A stretch of DNA of 64,000 nt from Leptolyngbya sp. FACHB-261 (GTDB lineage Bacteria; Cyanobacteriota; Cyanobacteriia; FACHB-261). The DNA lies in NCBI RefSeq assembly GCF_014696065.1, contig NZ_JACJPL010000026.1:620001-684000 (forward strand), given 5' to 3'. Under the pieces are notes generated by a model. That model searched no databases and was not told the DNA's origin. It worked only from the letters and a program-made list of their open reading frames with translations. This document shows positions 9,017 through 19,526 of this stretch, one piece after another; position 1 is the first letter of the stretch; each line of letters begins with the position of its first letter. Made by a program: the position numbers and the translations under genes.

Positions 9017-10192
9017 ATGCAATTCGCTAAGCGTCTCCAACAAATTCCGCCTTACCTATTTGCCGAAATTAATCGTAAGCGCAGAGAACTGGTAGAGCAG
9101 GGGGTGGACATCATTAATCTGGGCGTTGGTGATCCTGACCGACCGACGCCGGACCATGTGATTGCTGCAATGATTGCAGGCTTGCAAGATAGCTCGACTC
9201 ACAATTACCCGCCCTACCAAGGCACCCAGGAGTTTCGGGAGAGTGCAGCTTGTTGGCTGGAGCGGCGTTTTGGCGTGGGCGGTTGGGATGCAGAGACTGA
9301 AATTGTGTCGTCGATTGGCTCTAAAGAGGCGATTCACAATACCTTTTTGGCCTTCGTTGAACCGGGGGATTACACACTGATCCCCGATCCGGGCTATCCG
9401 GTTTATCGCACCTCTACGATCTTTGCGGGGGGCGAATCTTACACAATGCCCCTCAAGCCTGAAAACGATTTTTTGCCGGTCTTAAGTGCGGTTCCTGAAG
9501 AGATTGCCCGCAAGGCTAAATTGCTGTGGATTAACTATCCCAATAACCCTACAGGGGCACTGGCGACTCTAGATTTCTTTCAAGAGCTGGTCGATTTTTG
9601 CAAGCACTACGACATTCTGTTGTGCCACGACCATGCTTATGCCGAAATGGCTTATGAGGGCTACAAACCGCCGAGCATCTTTCAAGTTAAAGGTGCCAAA
9701 GATATCGCCATTGAGTTTCATAGCTGCTCGAAGTCCTACAACATGACTGGTTGGCGGGTCGGTTTTGTAGCAGGCAATGCGGTTGGTATTCAGGGTCTCA
9801 GCCAAGTCAAGACCAATGTCGACTCCGGTGTGTTTAAGGCGGTGCAACGAGCGGCAATTGCCGGTTTTGAAACCAGTGAATCAGACCTGCAAGCTTTGAT
9901 GGCGGTTTATCAGAAGCGCCGCGATTTGATCGTGGAAGGCTTTAACTCGCTGGGCTGGCAGTTAGAAGCGCCCAAGGCCACTCTCTACGTTTGGGTGCCT
10001 GTTCCTAAGGGCTATACCTCTACAGAATTTGTCACCTTGTTGCTCGACAAGTGCGGCATTGTTGTGCCTCCTGGCAATGGCTATGGGGCCTGTGGAGAAG
10101 GTTATTTCCGCGTTGCGTTAACGGTGGAAGACAACCGCATCCGTGAAGCAATTGAGCGCATGGAGTCTGTAGGCATTCATTACGAGCCTTGA
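9017..10192 (+). CDS. dapL: LL-diaminopimelate aminotransferase (DapL-type class I aminotransferase)
   Basis: A 391-residue fold-type I PLP aminotransferase. The N-terminus with NLGVGDPDRPTPDHV and the NYPPYQGT segment match the DapL group, which makes LL-diaminopimelate directly from tetrahydrodipicolinate, the route used by cyanobacteria and plants for lysine and peptidoglycan. The PLP lysine is K239 in SCSKSYNMTGWRVGF, and YPNNPTG holds the cofactor-binding asparagine. I chose ATG 9017 over TTG 8984, because homology starts at MQFAKRLQQIPPY. Related aminotransferases of other specificity share this pattern, so the substrate is probable, not proven. Confidence 0.85.
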   Translation: MQFAKRLQQIPPYLFAEINRKRRELVEQGVDIINLGVGDPDRPTPDHVIAAMIAGLQDSSTHNYPPYQGTQEFRESAACWLERRFGVGGWDAETEIVSSIGSKEAIHNTFLAFVEPGDYTLIPDPGYPVYRTSTIFAGGESYTMPLKPENDFLPVLSAVPEEIARKAKLLWINYPNNPTGALATLDFFQELVDFCKHYDILLCHDHAYAEMAYEGYKPPSIFQVKGAKDIAIEFHSCSKSYNMTGWRVGFVAGNAVGIQGLSQVKTNVDSGVFKAVQRAAIAGFETSESDLQALMAVYQKRRDLIVEGFNSLGWQLEAPKATLYVWVPVPKGYTSTEFVTLLLDKCGIVVPPGNGYGACGEGYFRVALTVEDNRIREAIERMESVGIHYEP

Positions 10193-10282
10193 TTTGGCAA
10201 GGTGATGGAGGTTAGAGAGATGTACTCTTTTCTGTTCTCCGCCCTCTCAAGAGCGCTCCTAAAAACACTCATCTAGAAGGTC

Positions 10283-10465
10283 ATGAGAAACTTCAAAGTC
10301 ATTGTTGAAAAGCATCCCGACAACTACGTCGCCTATCCTCTGGGTCTGAAAGGAGTGGTGGTTGGTGAGGGAGACACTTACGAAGAAGCCTTAGCCGATG
10401 TGAAGTCAGCTATTCAGTTTCACATTGAAACTTTTGGTAAGGCTGTTCTTTTGAGTACACAGTGA
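10283..10465 (+). CDS. HicB-like antitoxin-family protein, no adjacent HicA
   Basis: A 60-residue protein with the HicB N-terminal fold: FKVIVEKHPDNYVAYPLGLKG, then GEGDTYEEALADVKSAI. This partial RNase H-like domain normally neutralises the HicA mRNA interferase. No DNA-binding C-terminal domain and no hicA-like frame lies on either side, so it is a solitary copy of the short kind that is common in cyanobacteria. Start ATG is supported by AGAAGG just upstream. Its partner, if any, must be elsewhere. Confidence 0.75.
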   Translation: MRNFKVIVEKHPDNYVAYPLGLKGVVVGEGDTYEEALADVKSAIQFHIETFGKAVLLSTQ

Positions 10466-10529
10466 ATTCCCAAATACGGACTAGTTTTAGCCAAAGGATT
10501 TTAGTAGTGCGCTGATTCAGTCACTAACG

Positions 10530-11393
10530 CTATTCGCTTGAAGTTTTAGTAAAAATCACCTTTATATGTAGCTCCTTTAGTTGCTGAAGTTTTTCAAGAG
10601 TATCTGACTCAGGTAGAGGAGTGTAGACAACAAACCTTAAATCTGTTGCTTCTGCTACCAGAAAAGCTGTGTATTCAAATACCAAACGTCCCACTAAGGA
10701 ATGCTCGTATTCTTTACGTCCGAAGGGTCTGCCAAACACGTCATGGCGAGACCACCAATCCCGAAACTCGGGACTGACCCTTTGCAAGTCTTCTATCAGT
10801 TCTATTAATCTCTCATCGCCTAAGTAACGACTACAAGTGCTACGAAATTTGGACAAAACAAACTGAGCATGGTCTTCCCAATCGACAAGCATATGACGAT
10901 GAGCTTCGTTGGTGAAGAAGAACCAGACAAAGTTACGTTCTCTCTGCAGCAGCACACTAAAATCGCCAAAGAGGAGACTGGCAACCTGATTCCAAGCCAG
11001 GATATCCCACCTTCGTCCTGTTATGTAAGCGGGACCAGCTTCAAAATGATCTAGAACCCGCTGATGAACTGGGCTAATGCTCTCGCGCTGTTCCGTCAGA
11101 TCAGGTGGAGACTGTCCGAGCGCCAGCATAAATAGATGGTTCCTTTCCTCTGCTGTTAATTTAAGCGCGCGAACTAGACTCTCTAGCACTTGGGCAGAGA
11201 CGCGAATATCCTGTCCTTGCTCTAGCCAAGAGTACCAGGTTGTACTTACAGAGGCCAATTGAGCGACCTCTTCCCGGCGCAGGCCAGGCGTGCGCCGACG
11301 ACCAACCGGAAACCCCATTTCTTCAGGAGAGAGACGAGCTCGGCGCGTCCGCAGGAAATCTCTAAGTTCTCTGCGTCTTTGCTCGTCATTCAT
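10530..11393 (-). CDS. XRE-family transcriptional regulator with MmyB-like ligand-binding domain
   Basis: The N-terminal part holds a helix-turn-helix with the hallmark GRRRTPGLRREEVAQLA followed by VSTTWYSWLEQGQDI. The rest (about residues 95-287) is the MmyB-like domain that binds a fatty-acid-like ligand in a family relative. Such regulators usually sit next to, and divergent from, the short-chain dehydrogenases they control, exactly as here. I use the ATG at 11391-11393; an upstream ATG at 11459 would add 22 residues but would cover the palindromic candidate operator at 11424-11444. The coding sequence looks more A+T-rich than the ligA region, by eye. Confidence 0.85.
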   Translation of the reverse strand: MNDEQRRRELRDFLRTRRARLSPEEMGFPVGRRRTPGLRREEVAQLASVSTTWYSWLEQGQDIRVSAQVLESLVRALKLTAEERNHLFMLALGQSPPDLTEQRESISPVHQRVLDHFEAGPAYITGRRWDILAWNQVASLLFGDFSVLLQRERNFVWFFFTNEAHRHMLVDWEDHAQFVLSKFRSTCSRYLGDERLIELIEDLQRVSPEFRDWWSRHDVFGRPFGRKEYEHSLVGRLVFEYTAFLVAEATDLRFVVYTPLPESDTLEKLQQLKELHIKVIFTKTSSE

Positions 11394-11423
11394 CAAACTT
11401 GGCTTCCACCTGAACCGATTAGA

Positions 11424-11444
11424 ATTTATACCATCATAAATGGT
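11424..11444. promoter_or_regulatory. Overlapping palindromes, candidate operator of the XRE regulator
   Basis: Two inverted repeats overlap here: ATTTAT-N6-ATAAAT (11424-11441) and ACCAT-N5-ATGGT (11430-11444). They lie between the regulator start (11393) and the divergent epimerase gene (11536). The place and symmetry suit an operator; binding is inference. Confidence 0.4.
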
Positions 11445-11535
11445 TTCTGGTAATGTCATCAGCCAATCGTTATGTTGAAAACAGCAATTGCTCTGGATAG
11501 AGCTTATTCAAATCCCCAGAGAGATCACTACGGAC

Positions 11536-12510
11536 ATGAAAATATTTTTAACAGGAGCTACCGGCTATGTTGGCAGCGTCATTGCTGAGAAGTTGCTGGC
11601 AGCTGGGCACGAAGTGATTGGGTTTGCACGTTCTGATGAAGCTGAAACTAAGTTACACCAATTGAGTATCAAGCCGCATCGTGGAGATTTATCCGATGCA
11701 CAAAGTATTAAACGAGGTATTCAACGAGCAGATGCAGTTATTCATGCAGCAGGTCATCAGCCGATGGTAGAGCCAGGACGAGGCGTAGTTGTCATAACTA
11801 ATCAGAACGATCCCTCCTGGCAGAATGACTTTATTAGGATGCTTGGAGCGGAACGCAATACTGTCAATATTATTCTCTCTGCTCTTGAAGGATCTGAGAA
11901 GCCATTTATCTTCACTAGTGGCTCATTTGTGGTTGCCGATCTTGCAAGTGGTGATGCCAGTGATATTGTTTACGACGAGGACGCATTGTTTGCTCCACCA
12001 TCTTTTATGGCTCCTCGGGTTGAAACGGAAAACCTTATTCGATCGGCTGCCTTACGTGGTGTCCACAGCATAGTTATCCGCCCACCAATGATATTTGGAC
12101 GGGGTGGGACGTGGCAAATTCTTCACCTGATCGAACGAGCCAAGGGGGTAAAGAGCGTTCCTTACATTGGCAAGGGTGAGAACATTTGGTCCACGGTACA
12201 TGTGGATGATTTGTCTAACCTCTATGTCCTTGCCTTGGAACATGCCTCTCCCGGCTCGTTATTTAACGCGGGCACTGGAGAGGTAACTGCCAAAGGGCTA
12301 TCCGAAGCAGTGAGCCGCTTAGTTGGGATGGGTAGCAGAACGGAGAGCTGGACTATGGAGCAAGCAATGGGAGTTTGGGGACCAACAGTTGCCACGATTG
12401 TCGCAACAAATAGTCGAGTGACAGGAACAAAAGCTCGTCGAGAACTCGGTTGGGAACCGAAAGGACCTGTAATCCTGAACGACATCGAACAAGGTTCTTA
12501 CTGCCTGTAA
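11536..12510 (+). CDS. NAD(P)-dependent epimerase/dehydratase-family protein (extended SDR)
   Basis: A 324-residue extended SDR with the cofactor fingerprint GATGYVG at residues 7-13 and the downstream AAGHQP and TSGS blocks. The catalytic YxxxK position reads FMAPR (157-161), so both the tyrosine and the lysine appear replaced (F and R). The protein may thus be a binding or altered-activity member. ATG 11536 is chosen because the Rossmann strand begins there; a TTG at 11488 adds 16 residues. It is the first of three oxidoreductase-type genes transcribed away from the XRE regulator. Confidence 0.85.
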   Translation: MKIFLTGATGYVGSVIAEKLLAAGHEVIGFARSDEAETKLHQLSIKPHRGDLSDAQSIKRGIQRADAVIHAAGHQPMVEPGRGVVVITNQNDPSWQNDFIRMLGAERNTVNIILSALEGSEKPFIFTSGSFVVADLASGDASDIVYDEDALFAPPSFMAPRVETENLIRSAALRGVHSIVIRPPMIFGRGGTWQILHLIERAKGVKSVPYIGKGENIWSTVHVDDLSNLYVLALEHASPGSLFNAGTGEVTAKGLSEAVSRLVGMGSRTESWTMEQAMGVWGPTVATIVATNSRVTGTKARRELGWEPKGPVILNDIEQGSYCL

Positions 12511-12553
12511 GCAAAACAGCCTTCTACATTGAGCAAGAACACAAGGTAACTTT

Positions 12554-13261
12554 ATGTCACTTAGAGATCAAAAAGTGGTCATTGTTGGAGGAACCTCTGG
12601 CATTGGCTTAGCGGTTGCTAAAGCAGCTTCAGCAGAAGGTGCCAGCATAGTAGTTGCGTCTCGAAATCAAGAGCGTCTCACTCAGGCTAGTTCCATGATT
12701 GAGAACCGCGTTGAGACTTATCAGGTTGATGTAACGGATGAAAAATCAATTCAGCTACTCTTTGACCAAGTAGGGGAATTTAACCATTTAGTCACGACTC
12801 CTGGCAATCCCGTTGCTTTTGATCTTTTCCTGAATGCAGATCTATCGGTAGTCAATCACCAGTTTGCCGTTAAGTTCTGGGGGCAGTACCTCTGTGCTAA
12901 ATATGGGGCAAGAAATATTAAGGCTGATGGTTCAATTACATTCATGTCCGGCGGCGGTCGTTGGAACAAAGGGAATTCAACGTTGGCCAGCATCAATGGA
13001 GCGATCGATGCCTTAAGTCAAATCCTGGCAGTCGAGCTAGCTCCTATTAGAGTGAATGTGGTTCGACCGGGTTTAGTCAAAACCGATTTGTGGAGTAATT
13101 TCTCTGAAGAAGAACGGCTCCAGATGTATGAAACTGCTAGTGATAACTTGCTGGTAGGGCGAGTTGGGACTCCTGAAGACATTGCAGAAAGTTATTTGTA
13201 TTTACTGAAAAACACATTCACAACAGGAACAGCAGTCATTGTTGACGGTGGTGCTTCGTGA
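12554..13261 (+). CDS. SDR family oxidoreductase lacking the canonical YxxxK
   Basis: A 235-residue classical-length SDR. The cofactor loop GGTSGIG is at residues 12-18 and the C-terminal VDGG motif ends the protein. Catalytic serine S132 is present, but the usual YxxxK reads ASING at 145-149, so the tyrosine and lysine are missing. Such divergent SDRs exist and may use another base. RBS AAGG lies at 12544-12547. It lies 43 bases after the epimerase gene and 98 bases before the MDR gene, so one transcript is likely. Confidence 0.85.
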   Translation: MSLRDQKVVIVGGTSGIGLAVAKAASAEGASIVVASRNQERLTQASSMIENRVETYQVDVTDEKSIQLLFDQVGEFNHLVTTPGNPVAFDLFLNADLSVVNHQFAVKFWGQYLCAKYGARNIKADGSITFMSGGGRWNKGNSTLASINGAIDALSQILAVELAPIRVNVVRPGLVKTDLWSNFSEEERLQMYETASDNLLVGRVGTPEDIAESYLYLLKNTFTTGTAVIVDGGAS

Positions 13262-13359
13262 GGTACCACCGTCAGGAATTTTTGCAACATACATCAGGTT
13301 TAGCCAGCATTACCAACTTAGGTTTCAACCGTGAACGAAACCCTATGAGAGGTTGATCT

Positions 13360-14298
13360 ATGAAAGCACTGATTGCAGCACCTAGCGAGGCAACAAAGAT
13401 ACGATTAGCCGATGTTCCAGATCCTACACCTACACCATCTCAGGCAGTTGTAACTGTACGTACTGTCTCACTCAACCGGGGAGAGATTCGTGCCTTGGCT
13501 TATGCCGATGAGGGATCTCGATTGGGTTGGGATCTGAGCGGGGTCATTGAGCAAGCGGCGACAGACGGAAGTGGACCAGCTGTTGGCACGCGTGTGGTGG
13601 GTTTGGTGACAGGTGGTGCATGGTCCACGCACGTCGCTGTACCAACAACTCACCTAGCACCGTTACCCGACAATATAACTTTTGCTACAGCTTCAACCCT
13701 ACCAATTTCTGGTTTAACTGCACTGCGAGCACTGTCTAAAGGAGGATTGCTCTACAGTAAGCGGGTTCTCATTACTGGTGCAGCAGGTGGGTTGGGACGA
13801 TGGGCTATCCAGCTTGCGTCCCAAGCAGGAGCTGATGTCACTTGCGTGGTTGGTCGTCCTGAAAGAACTCAAGGGTTACGGGAACTTGGCGCTTCCCAAA
13901 TCCTAATCAACCCAACTTTAGCGACGGGACTTGAACGCAAGTACGACTTGATTCTTGAATCAGTCGGTGGGAGATCCCTAGCTACCTCGTTGGCAAGTGT
14001 TGCTCCCCTTGGCACAGTCGTTTCGTTGGGAAATTCCAGCGACGAGACGGTTTCTTTCAACGCTCCAAACTTTTATCGTCAGGCTGGAGCAACGCTTTAC
14101 GGTTTTATCATCTTCTCAGAACTGGAACGTTTCCCAAGTGCCGCTCGCGATCTTACTTGGCTGATGACACAGCTTGTAGCGGGTCGGCTTCAGTCAAACA
14201 TTGCGTTTGAAGCGAGTTGGCATGAACCAGCAGAAGCTTTCGAGCGATTGATGAGCCGCAGCTTGGCGGGAAAAGCCGTACTGCACATCGAACCATAA
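13360..14298 (+). CDS. Medium-chain (MDR) dehydrogenase, quinone oxidoreductase type
   Basis: A 312-residue MDR protein. It has an N-terminal GroES-like domain (GWDLSGVIEQ; VGTRVVGLV) and a C-terminal Rossmann domain with the loop GAAGGLGRWAIQLA near residue 139. The cysteine and histidine zinc ligands of alcohol dehydrogenases are absent, as in zinc-independent quinone oxidoreductases that use NADPH. The substrate is unknown. It is the last gene of the block controlled, by position, by the XRE regulator. RBS GAGAGG precedes the ATG. Confidence 0.87.
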   Translation: MKALIAAPSEATKIRLADVPDPTPTPSQAVVTVRTVSLNRGEIRALAYADEGSRLGWDLSGVIEQAATDGSGPAVGTRVVGLVTGGAWSTHVAVPTTHLAPLPDNITFATASTLPISGLTALRALSKGGLLYSKRVLITGAAGGLGRWAIQLASQAGADVTCVVGRPERTQGLRELGASQILINPTLATGLERKYDLILESVGGRSLATSLASVAPLGTVVSLGNSSDETVSFNAPNFYRQAGATLYGFIIFSELERFPSAARDLTWLMTQLVAGRLQSNIAFEASWHEPAEAFERLMSRSLAGKAVLHIEP

Positions 14299-14395
14299 CA
14301 AATGGCTCTCACGCTAGCTTCTTCATCTCTCGGTCGAGTCTGAGAACGCAATAACTTCTCAACCTCCTCACCTTTGCCTGTGCAGAACTCGCTTT

Positions 14396-16201
14396 CTAAA
14401 CCTCCCGCAACTCCCCACTCACCTGAAGCTGATGCAACCGCTGGTACAACCCCGAACCAGCACTGACCAATTGCTGATGAGTCCCCTGCTCCACAATTCG
14501 GCCCGACTCCAGCACCACAATCACATCCGCCTCGCGCACCGTCGAGAGACGATGGGCAATCACAATTACCGTGCAGGTACCAAACAGATCTTGCAGCGCT
14601 TGTTGAATCAAGTGCTCAGATTCCGAATCGAGATTTGAAGTTGCCTCGTCTAAAATCAACACCGCCGGTCGCATCAAAATCGCCCTGGCAATGCCCAAGC
14701 GCTGCCGTTGTCCACCCGATAGACGAATACCGCGTTCCCCCACAACCGAATCGTAACCCTCTGGCAAATCTAGAATAAATTCGTGAGCGCGGGCAAGCTT
14801 AGCGGCAGCAATGGCTTTTTCGGTTGGCAAATCAGGACGGCCATACAGAATATTGCTCAACACCGTGCCATTAAACACCTCAACCTCCTGCGGCACAATT
14901 GCCAACTGCGACCGATATTCGCTCAACTTAAACTCACGAATATCCAAGCCATCCCACAGAATTTGGCCCTGCGTCGGATCAACAAACCGATAGAGCAACT
15001 TAGTCAACGTTGATTTCCCTGAACCCGAAGGCCCTACCAATGCAACCGTCGTATAGGGCGAAATTTCTAGATTGAGATTGCACAGAACCGGCGGCAGATT
15101 CGCTCGGTAACTAAATTGCACCCCTCGAAATGACAGCTTGGCCGGACCCAAACTTCCAATCGCTTGCTCACCACTCCGGGGCTCTTGCAGTGGCAAATGT
15201 AGAAACTCATATAACCAGGCAATCGCACTGGCCGAAGTTGTGAATAACTCAGTTGGTTCCCGAAGGCCACTAACATCAGCGCGGGCAATTTGCGCAATCG
15301 TAATCGCAGTAATCATGCCCCCAACATCGATTTTGTTGGTTGCAGCCAGATAGGCACTCAACCCGACAATGGCACTAAACGACAGATTGAGCAGCAGCCA
15401 CATAGCAGTATCAGCCACAAAAAACCTGCCATAGGTTTTGCGAGCCATAAAGCGCTCGAAACGATTCAGCCAGCGCAACCCGCGTCGATATTCTCGTGCC
15501 TCTTGCACAAACGCTTTGACCGTTTTGATGTTCAGCACGATCTCCGATAACCGGCTCATCGTGCGGTCTAAAATACGTTCGCCCAGATCAACATAGGGCT
15601 GTAGATGGCTGAACATCGTGCAGATAATCACCACACAAATGCTAATTGTGCTAGCAAAAACCCAACCCAAGGCTGGATCAATCGAAAAGAACAGAAATGT
15701 GGCAACCGTCAGCGTTGAAAACACCATGATGCCACCGTGAACCACGCTGACATACAGCAGTTGCAGCTTGCTAATCGCTCGCTCTAAACGCGAAACCAGC
15801 AGGCCACTGTTATTAGTTTCAAAGTAGCTTAAAGGCAAGCTCAAAACTCGCTGATAAGCCTGACGATGCAAGCGATTGGCAATGCGTAGGGCAACCAAGC
15901 GCTTGGGCAAATGCACAAAAATATCTTCCAGAGGAGCCAGCAAGTTGACGCCAAAGAACACTAGGCAAACAACGGCGATGGCAGCGTTGCGTTCAGGTAA
16001 CCCCAATGCTCTCAAAGATGGAGCCAGCCCCTGCAAAATTGGGGGTAGTGAGCCGGATTGGGTCAGCAGGTTTGCAAACAAGCCAACCAAGTAAGGCCGC
16101 AGCAGATTCACAAACGAAAAAAACAGCCCTGCAATGCTGACCAACAGTGTTGGCCGCCAGTAGGGCAGCACAAACGCCAAAACTTTTCGAGCCGAACTCA
16201 T
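14396..16201 (-). CDS. ABC transporter, fused transmembrane and ATP-binding domains (exporter type)
   Basis: A 601-residue half-transporter. Residues 1-330 hold about six membrane helices with the exporter fold. The nucleotide-binding domain has Walker A GPSGSGKST (390-398), signature LSGGQRQRLGIARA, Walker B LILDEATSNLD and a terminal H-loop (IAHRLSTV). It should act as a dimer to export lipid, peptide or drug; the cargo cannot be read from sequence. It stands alone, upstream of no related gene, with ligA behind it on the same strand. Confidence 0.9.
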   Translation of the reverse strand: MSSARKVLAFVLPYWRPTLLVSIAGLFFSFVNLLRPYLVGLFANLLTQSGSLPPILQGLAPSLRALGLPERNAAIAVVCLVFFGVNLLAPLEDIFVHLPKRLVALRIANRLHRQAYQRVLSLPLSYFETNNSGLLVSRLERAISKLQLLYVSVVHGGIMVFSTLTVATFLFFSIDPALGWVFASTISICVVIICTMFSHLQPYVDLGERILDRTMSRLSEIVLNIKTVKAFVQEAREYRRGLRWLNRFERFMARKTYGRFFVADTAMWLLLNLSFSAIVGLSAYLAATNKIDVGGMITAITIAQIARADVSGLREPTELFTTSASAIAWLYEFLHLPLQEPRSGEQAIGSLGPAKLSFRGVQFSYRANLPPVLCNLNLEISPYTTVALVGPSGSGKSTLTKLLYRFVDPTQGQILWDGLDIREFKLSEYRSQLAIVPQEVEVFNGTVLSNILYGRPDLPTEKAIAAAKLARAHEFILDLPEGYDSVVGERGIRLSGGQRQRLGIARAILMRPAVLILDEATSNLDSESEHLIQQALQDLFGTCTVIVIAHRLSTVREADVIVVLESGRIVEQGTHQQLVSAGSGLYQRLHQLQVSGELREV

Positions 16202-16376
16202 ACACCCCCCAAGGCTGAATAGCTACTGAATAGCTGTCCTGGCTAGGGTATCAAAAATCTCTCAATTGGGAAGCCCCGCTTGCTGGAACACCTGCTGATC
16301 AGTCAGTTTCAATCCGGGTAGCAGCGACTCTAAAATTCCTTTGGTAGCTAATACTGCTCGCGTTTTTTGAGTTGAT

Positions 16377-18467
<2,091 letters not shown>

Positions 18468-18494
18468 TCAAATCGCCCTAATAGGAAGTAAAAC

Positions 18495-18614
18495 ATGCCT
18501 GAATACGCAGCTAGCTATCTCTCTCCCATTCTGGTCGTTTTCGTTGGCCTGATCTTTCCCGCCATCGCCATGTCCGCTTTGTTCCTGACCATTGAGCGTG
18601 AAGAAGAAGCCTGA
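18495..18614 (+). CDS. psaI: Photosystem I reaction center subunit VIII (PsaI)
   Basis: A 39-residue single-span membrane protein reading MPEYAASYLSPILVVFVG and then LIFPAIAMSALFLTIEREEE at its end. The AASYLP/S-ILV start, the VGLIFPAIAM core and the acidic IE tail are diagnostic of PsaI, which sits beside PsaL and helps form photosystem I trimers. It is encoded alone, not next to psaL as is usual. It diverges from ligA and runs tail-to-tail towards psbJ. The RBS is AGGAAG at 18483-18488. Confidence 0.92.
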   Translation: MPEYAASYLSPILVVFVGLIFPAIAMSALFLTIEREEEA

Positions 18615-18637
18615 TTTTTAGTCTGGCTCAAATAACT

Positions 18638-18673
18638 AAAAGCCGCCTGCTTCCCTTAGGAACAGGCGGCTTT
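18638..18673. terminator. Hairpin shared by psaI and psbEFLJ
   Basis: An 11-bp perfect stem (AAAGCCGCCTG / CAGGCGGCTTT) with a 14-base loop lies between the stops of psaI (18614, plus) and psbJ (18692, minus). The A/T ends on both sides suit termination in both directions. Confidence 0.8.
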
Positions 18674-18691
18674 AAATTAAGGATTCAGACT

Positions 18692-18811
18692 CTATACAGA
18701 GGAGCCTAAACCTGCATAAGCACCGTAGAAAAACAGGGCGAGTATACCCAGGGCACCCATACCTGCAATAACCCCTACAATCCACAGAGGAATCCTAGCT
18801 TGTCCAGACAC
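18692..18811 (-). CDS. psbJ: Photosystem II reaction center protein J (PsbJ)
   Basis: A 39-residue single-span protein: starts [17 protein letters not shown] and ends [13 protein letters not shown], the conserved C-terminus of PsbJ. It helps plastoquinone exchange and photosystem II assembly beside cytochrome b559. The start is GTG at 18809-18811, backed by GGAGG about 10 bases upstream. Last gene of the psbEFLJ unit. Confidence 0.95.
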   Translation of the reverse strand: MSGQARIPLWIVGVIAGMGALGILALFFYGAYAGLGSSV

Positions 18812-18835
18812 AGCACTAACCTCCCCGAACGATAA

Positions 18836-18952
18836 TTAGTTGAAAAAGTAGCTAGAAAACAGCAGAACGGTCACGAACACCAACAGCAAGCCCAAATAGA
18901 GGGACGTGCGGTTCAGTTCAACCGGCTGCTTATTGGGATTTTCTCGAGCCAT
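18836..18952 (-). CDS. psbL: Photosystem II reaction center protein L (PsbL)
   Basis: A 38-residue protein with the PsbL pattern [20 protein letters not shown] followed by one membrane span and the ending SSYFFN. PsbL sits at the photosystem II monomer interface and stabilises electron flow from QA to QB. Its ATG lies only 4 bases after the psbF stop, so the two are probably translationally coupled. Confidence 0.96.
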   Translation of the reverse strand: MARENPNKQPVELNRTSLYLGLLLVFVTVLLFSSYFFN

Positions 18953-18956
18953 GATG

Positions 18957-19094
18957 TCACCGTTGAATAAATTGCATTGCAGCGATGGCGCCTATGAAGA
19001 AGATCGTAGGGACGCCTAATGTATGAACGGCTAGCCAACGAACCGTAAATACTGGATAGGAAACGGGTTGATTTGGATTGCCACTAGTAGCCAT
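18957..19094 (-). CDS. psbF: Cytochrome b559 beta subunit (PsbF)
   Basis: A 45-residue protein with the sequence [21 protein letters not shown]24 is the axial ligand of the heme shared with PsbE, and the protein forms one membrane span. It is a core part of photosystem II, needed for reaction-center assembly and photoprotection. ATG at 19092-19094. Confidence 0.97.
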   Translation of the reverse strand: MATSGNPNQPVSYPVFTVRWLAVHTLGVPTIFFIGAIAAMQFIQR

Positions 19095-19145
19095 AGGTCT
19101 TGCAAGGAGAGAAAGGAACGGGAAGAACTAATCGCAGCTGCTTTA

Positions 19146-19409
19146 CTATTTCTCGGCTTGGTTCTCGATCAGAACTTTTTCAATTTGCTCCTTCGCTTCG
19201 AGTCGGCTTTGAACGACTGGAGCTTCTAGACGGGTCTGAGTGAAATACTCATCGGGACGGGGCGTACCAAATGCATCGTAAGCCAGACCTGTGCTGACAA
19301 ACAACCAGCCCGCAATGAACAGCATAGGAATGGTAATGCTGTGAATCACCCAGTAACGAACGCTGGTAACGATATCGGAGAATGGACGCTCACCAGTAGT
19401 GCCGGACAT
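19146..19409 (-). CDS. psbE: Cytochrome b559 alpha subunit (PsbE)
   Basis: An 87-residue protein starting [21 protein letters not shown]23 in WVIHSITIP is the heme ligand, followed by one membrane helix and the conserved lumenal [10 protein letters not shown] segment. The C-terminal tail is a few residues longer than in many relatives. It is the first of the four tightly packed psb genes; AGGAGG is 6-11 bases before its ATG. Confidence 0.97.
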   Translation of the reverse strand: MSGTTGERPFSDIVTSVRYWVIHSITIPMLFIAGWLFVSTGLAYDAFGTPRPDEYFTQTRLEAPVVQSRLEAKEQIEKVLIENQAEK

Positions 19410-19526
19410 TTAGTTCCTCCTGAGAAAAACAATGTGAATGAATGACAAGTTGAGCGAGTAGCACCATACTAGGAAACTTAAGGACACGCCACAAGACCAT
19501 TAGCCTTGAAATCTCCCAAGCCTCGC

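Noticed and set aside
10193-10282. hicA upstream of the HicB-like gene
   Set aside because: The 90-base gap has no frame long enough and no double-stranded RNA-binding-like motif.
16202-16376. Short open stretch between the ABC exporter and ligA (ends LKLTDQQVFQQAGLPN)
   Set aside because: Open only on the minus strand with no ATG or RBS, and it runs back into ligA. Probably chance.
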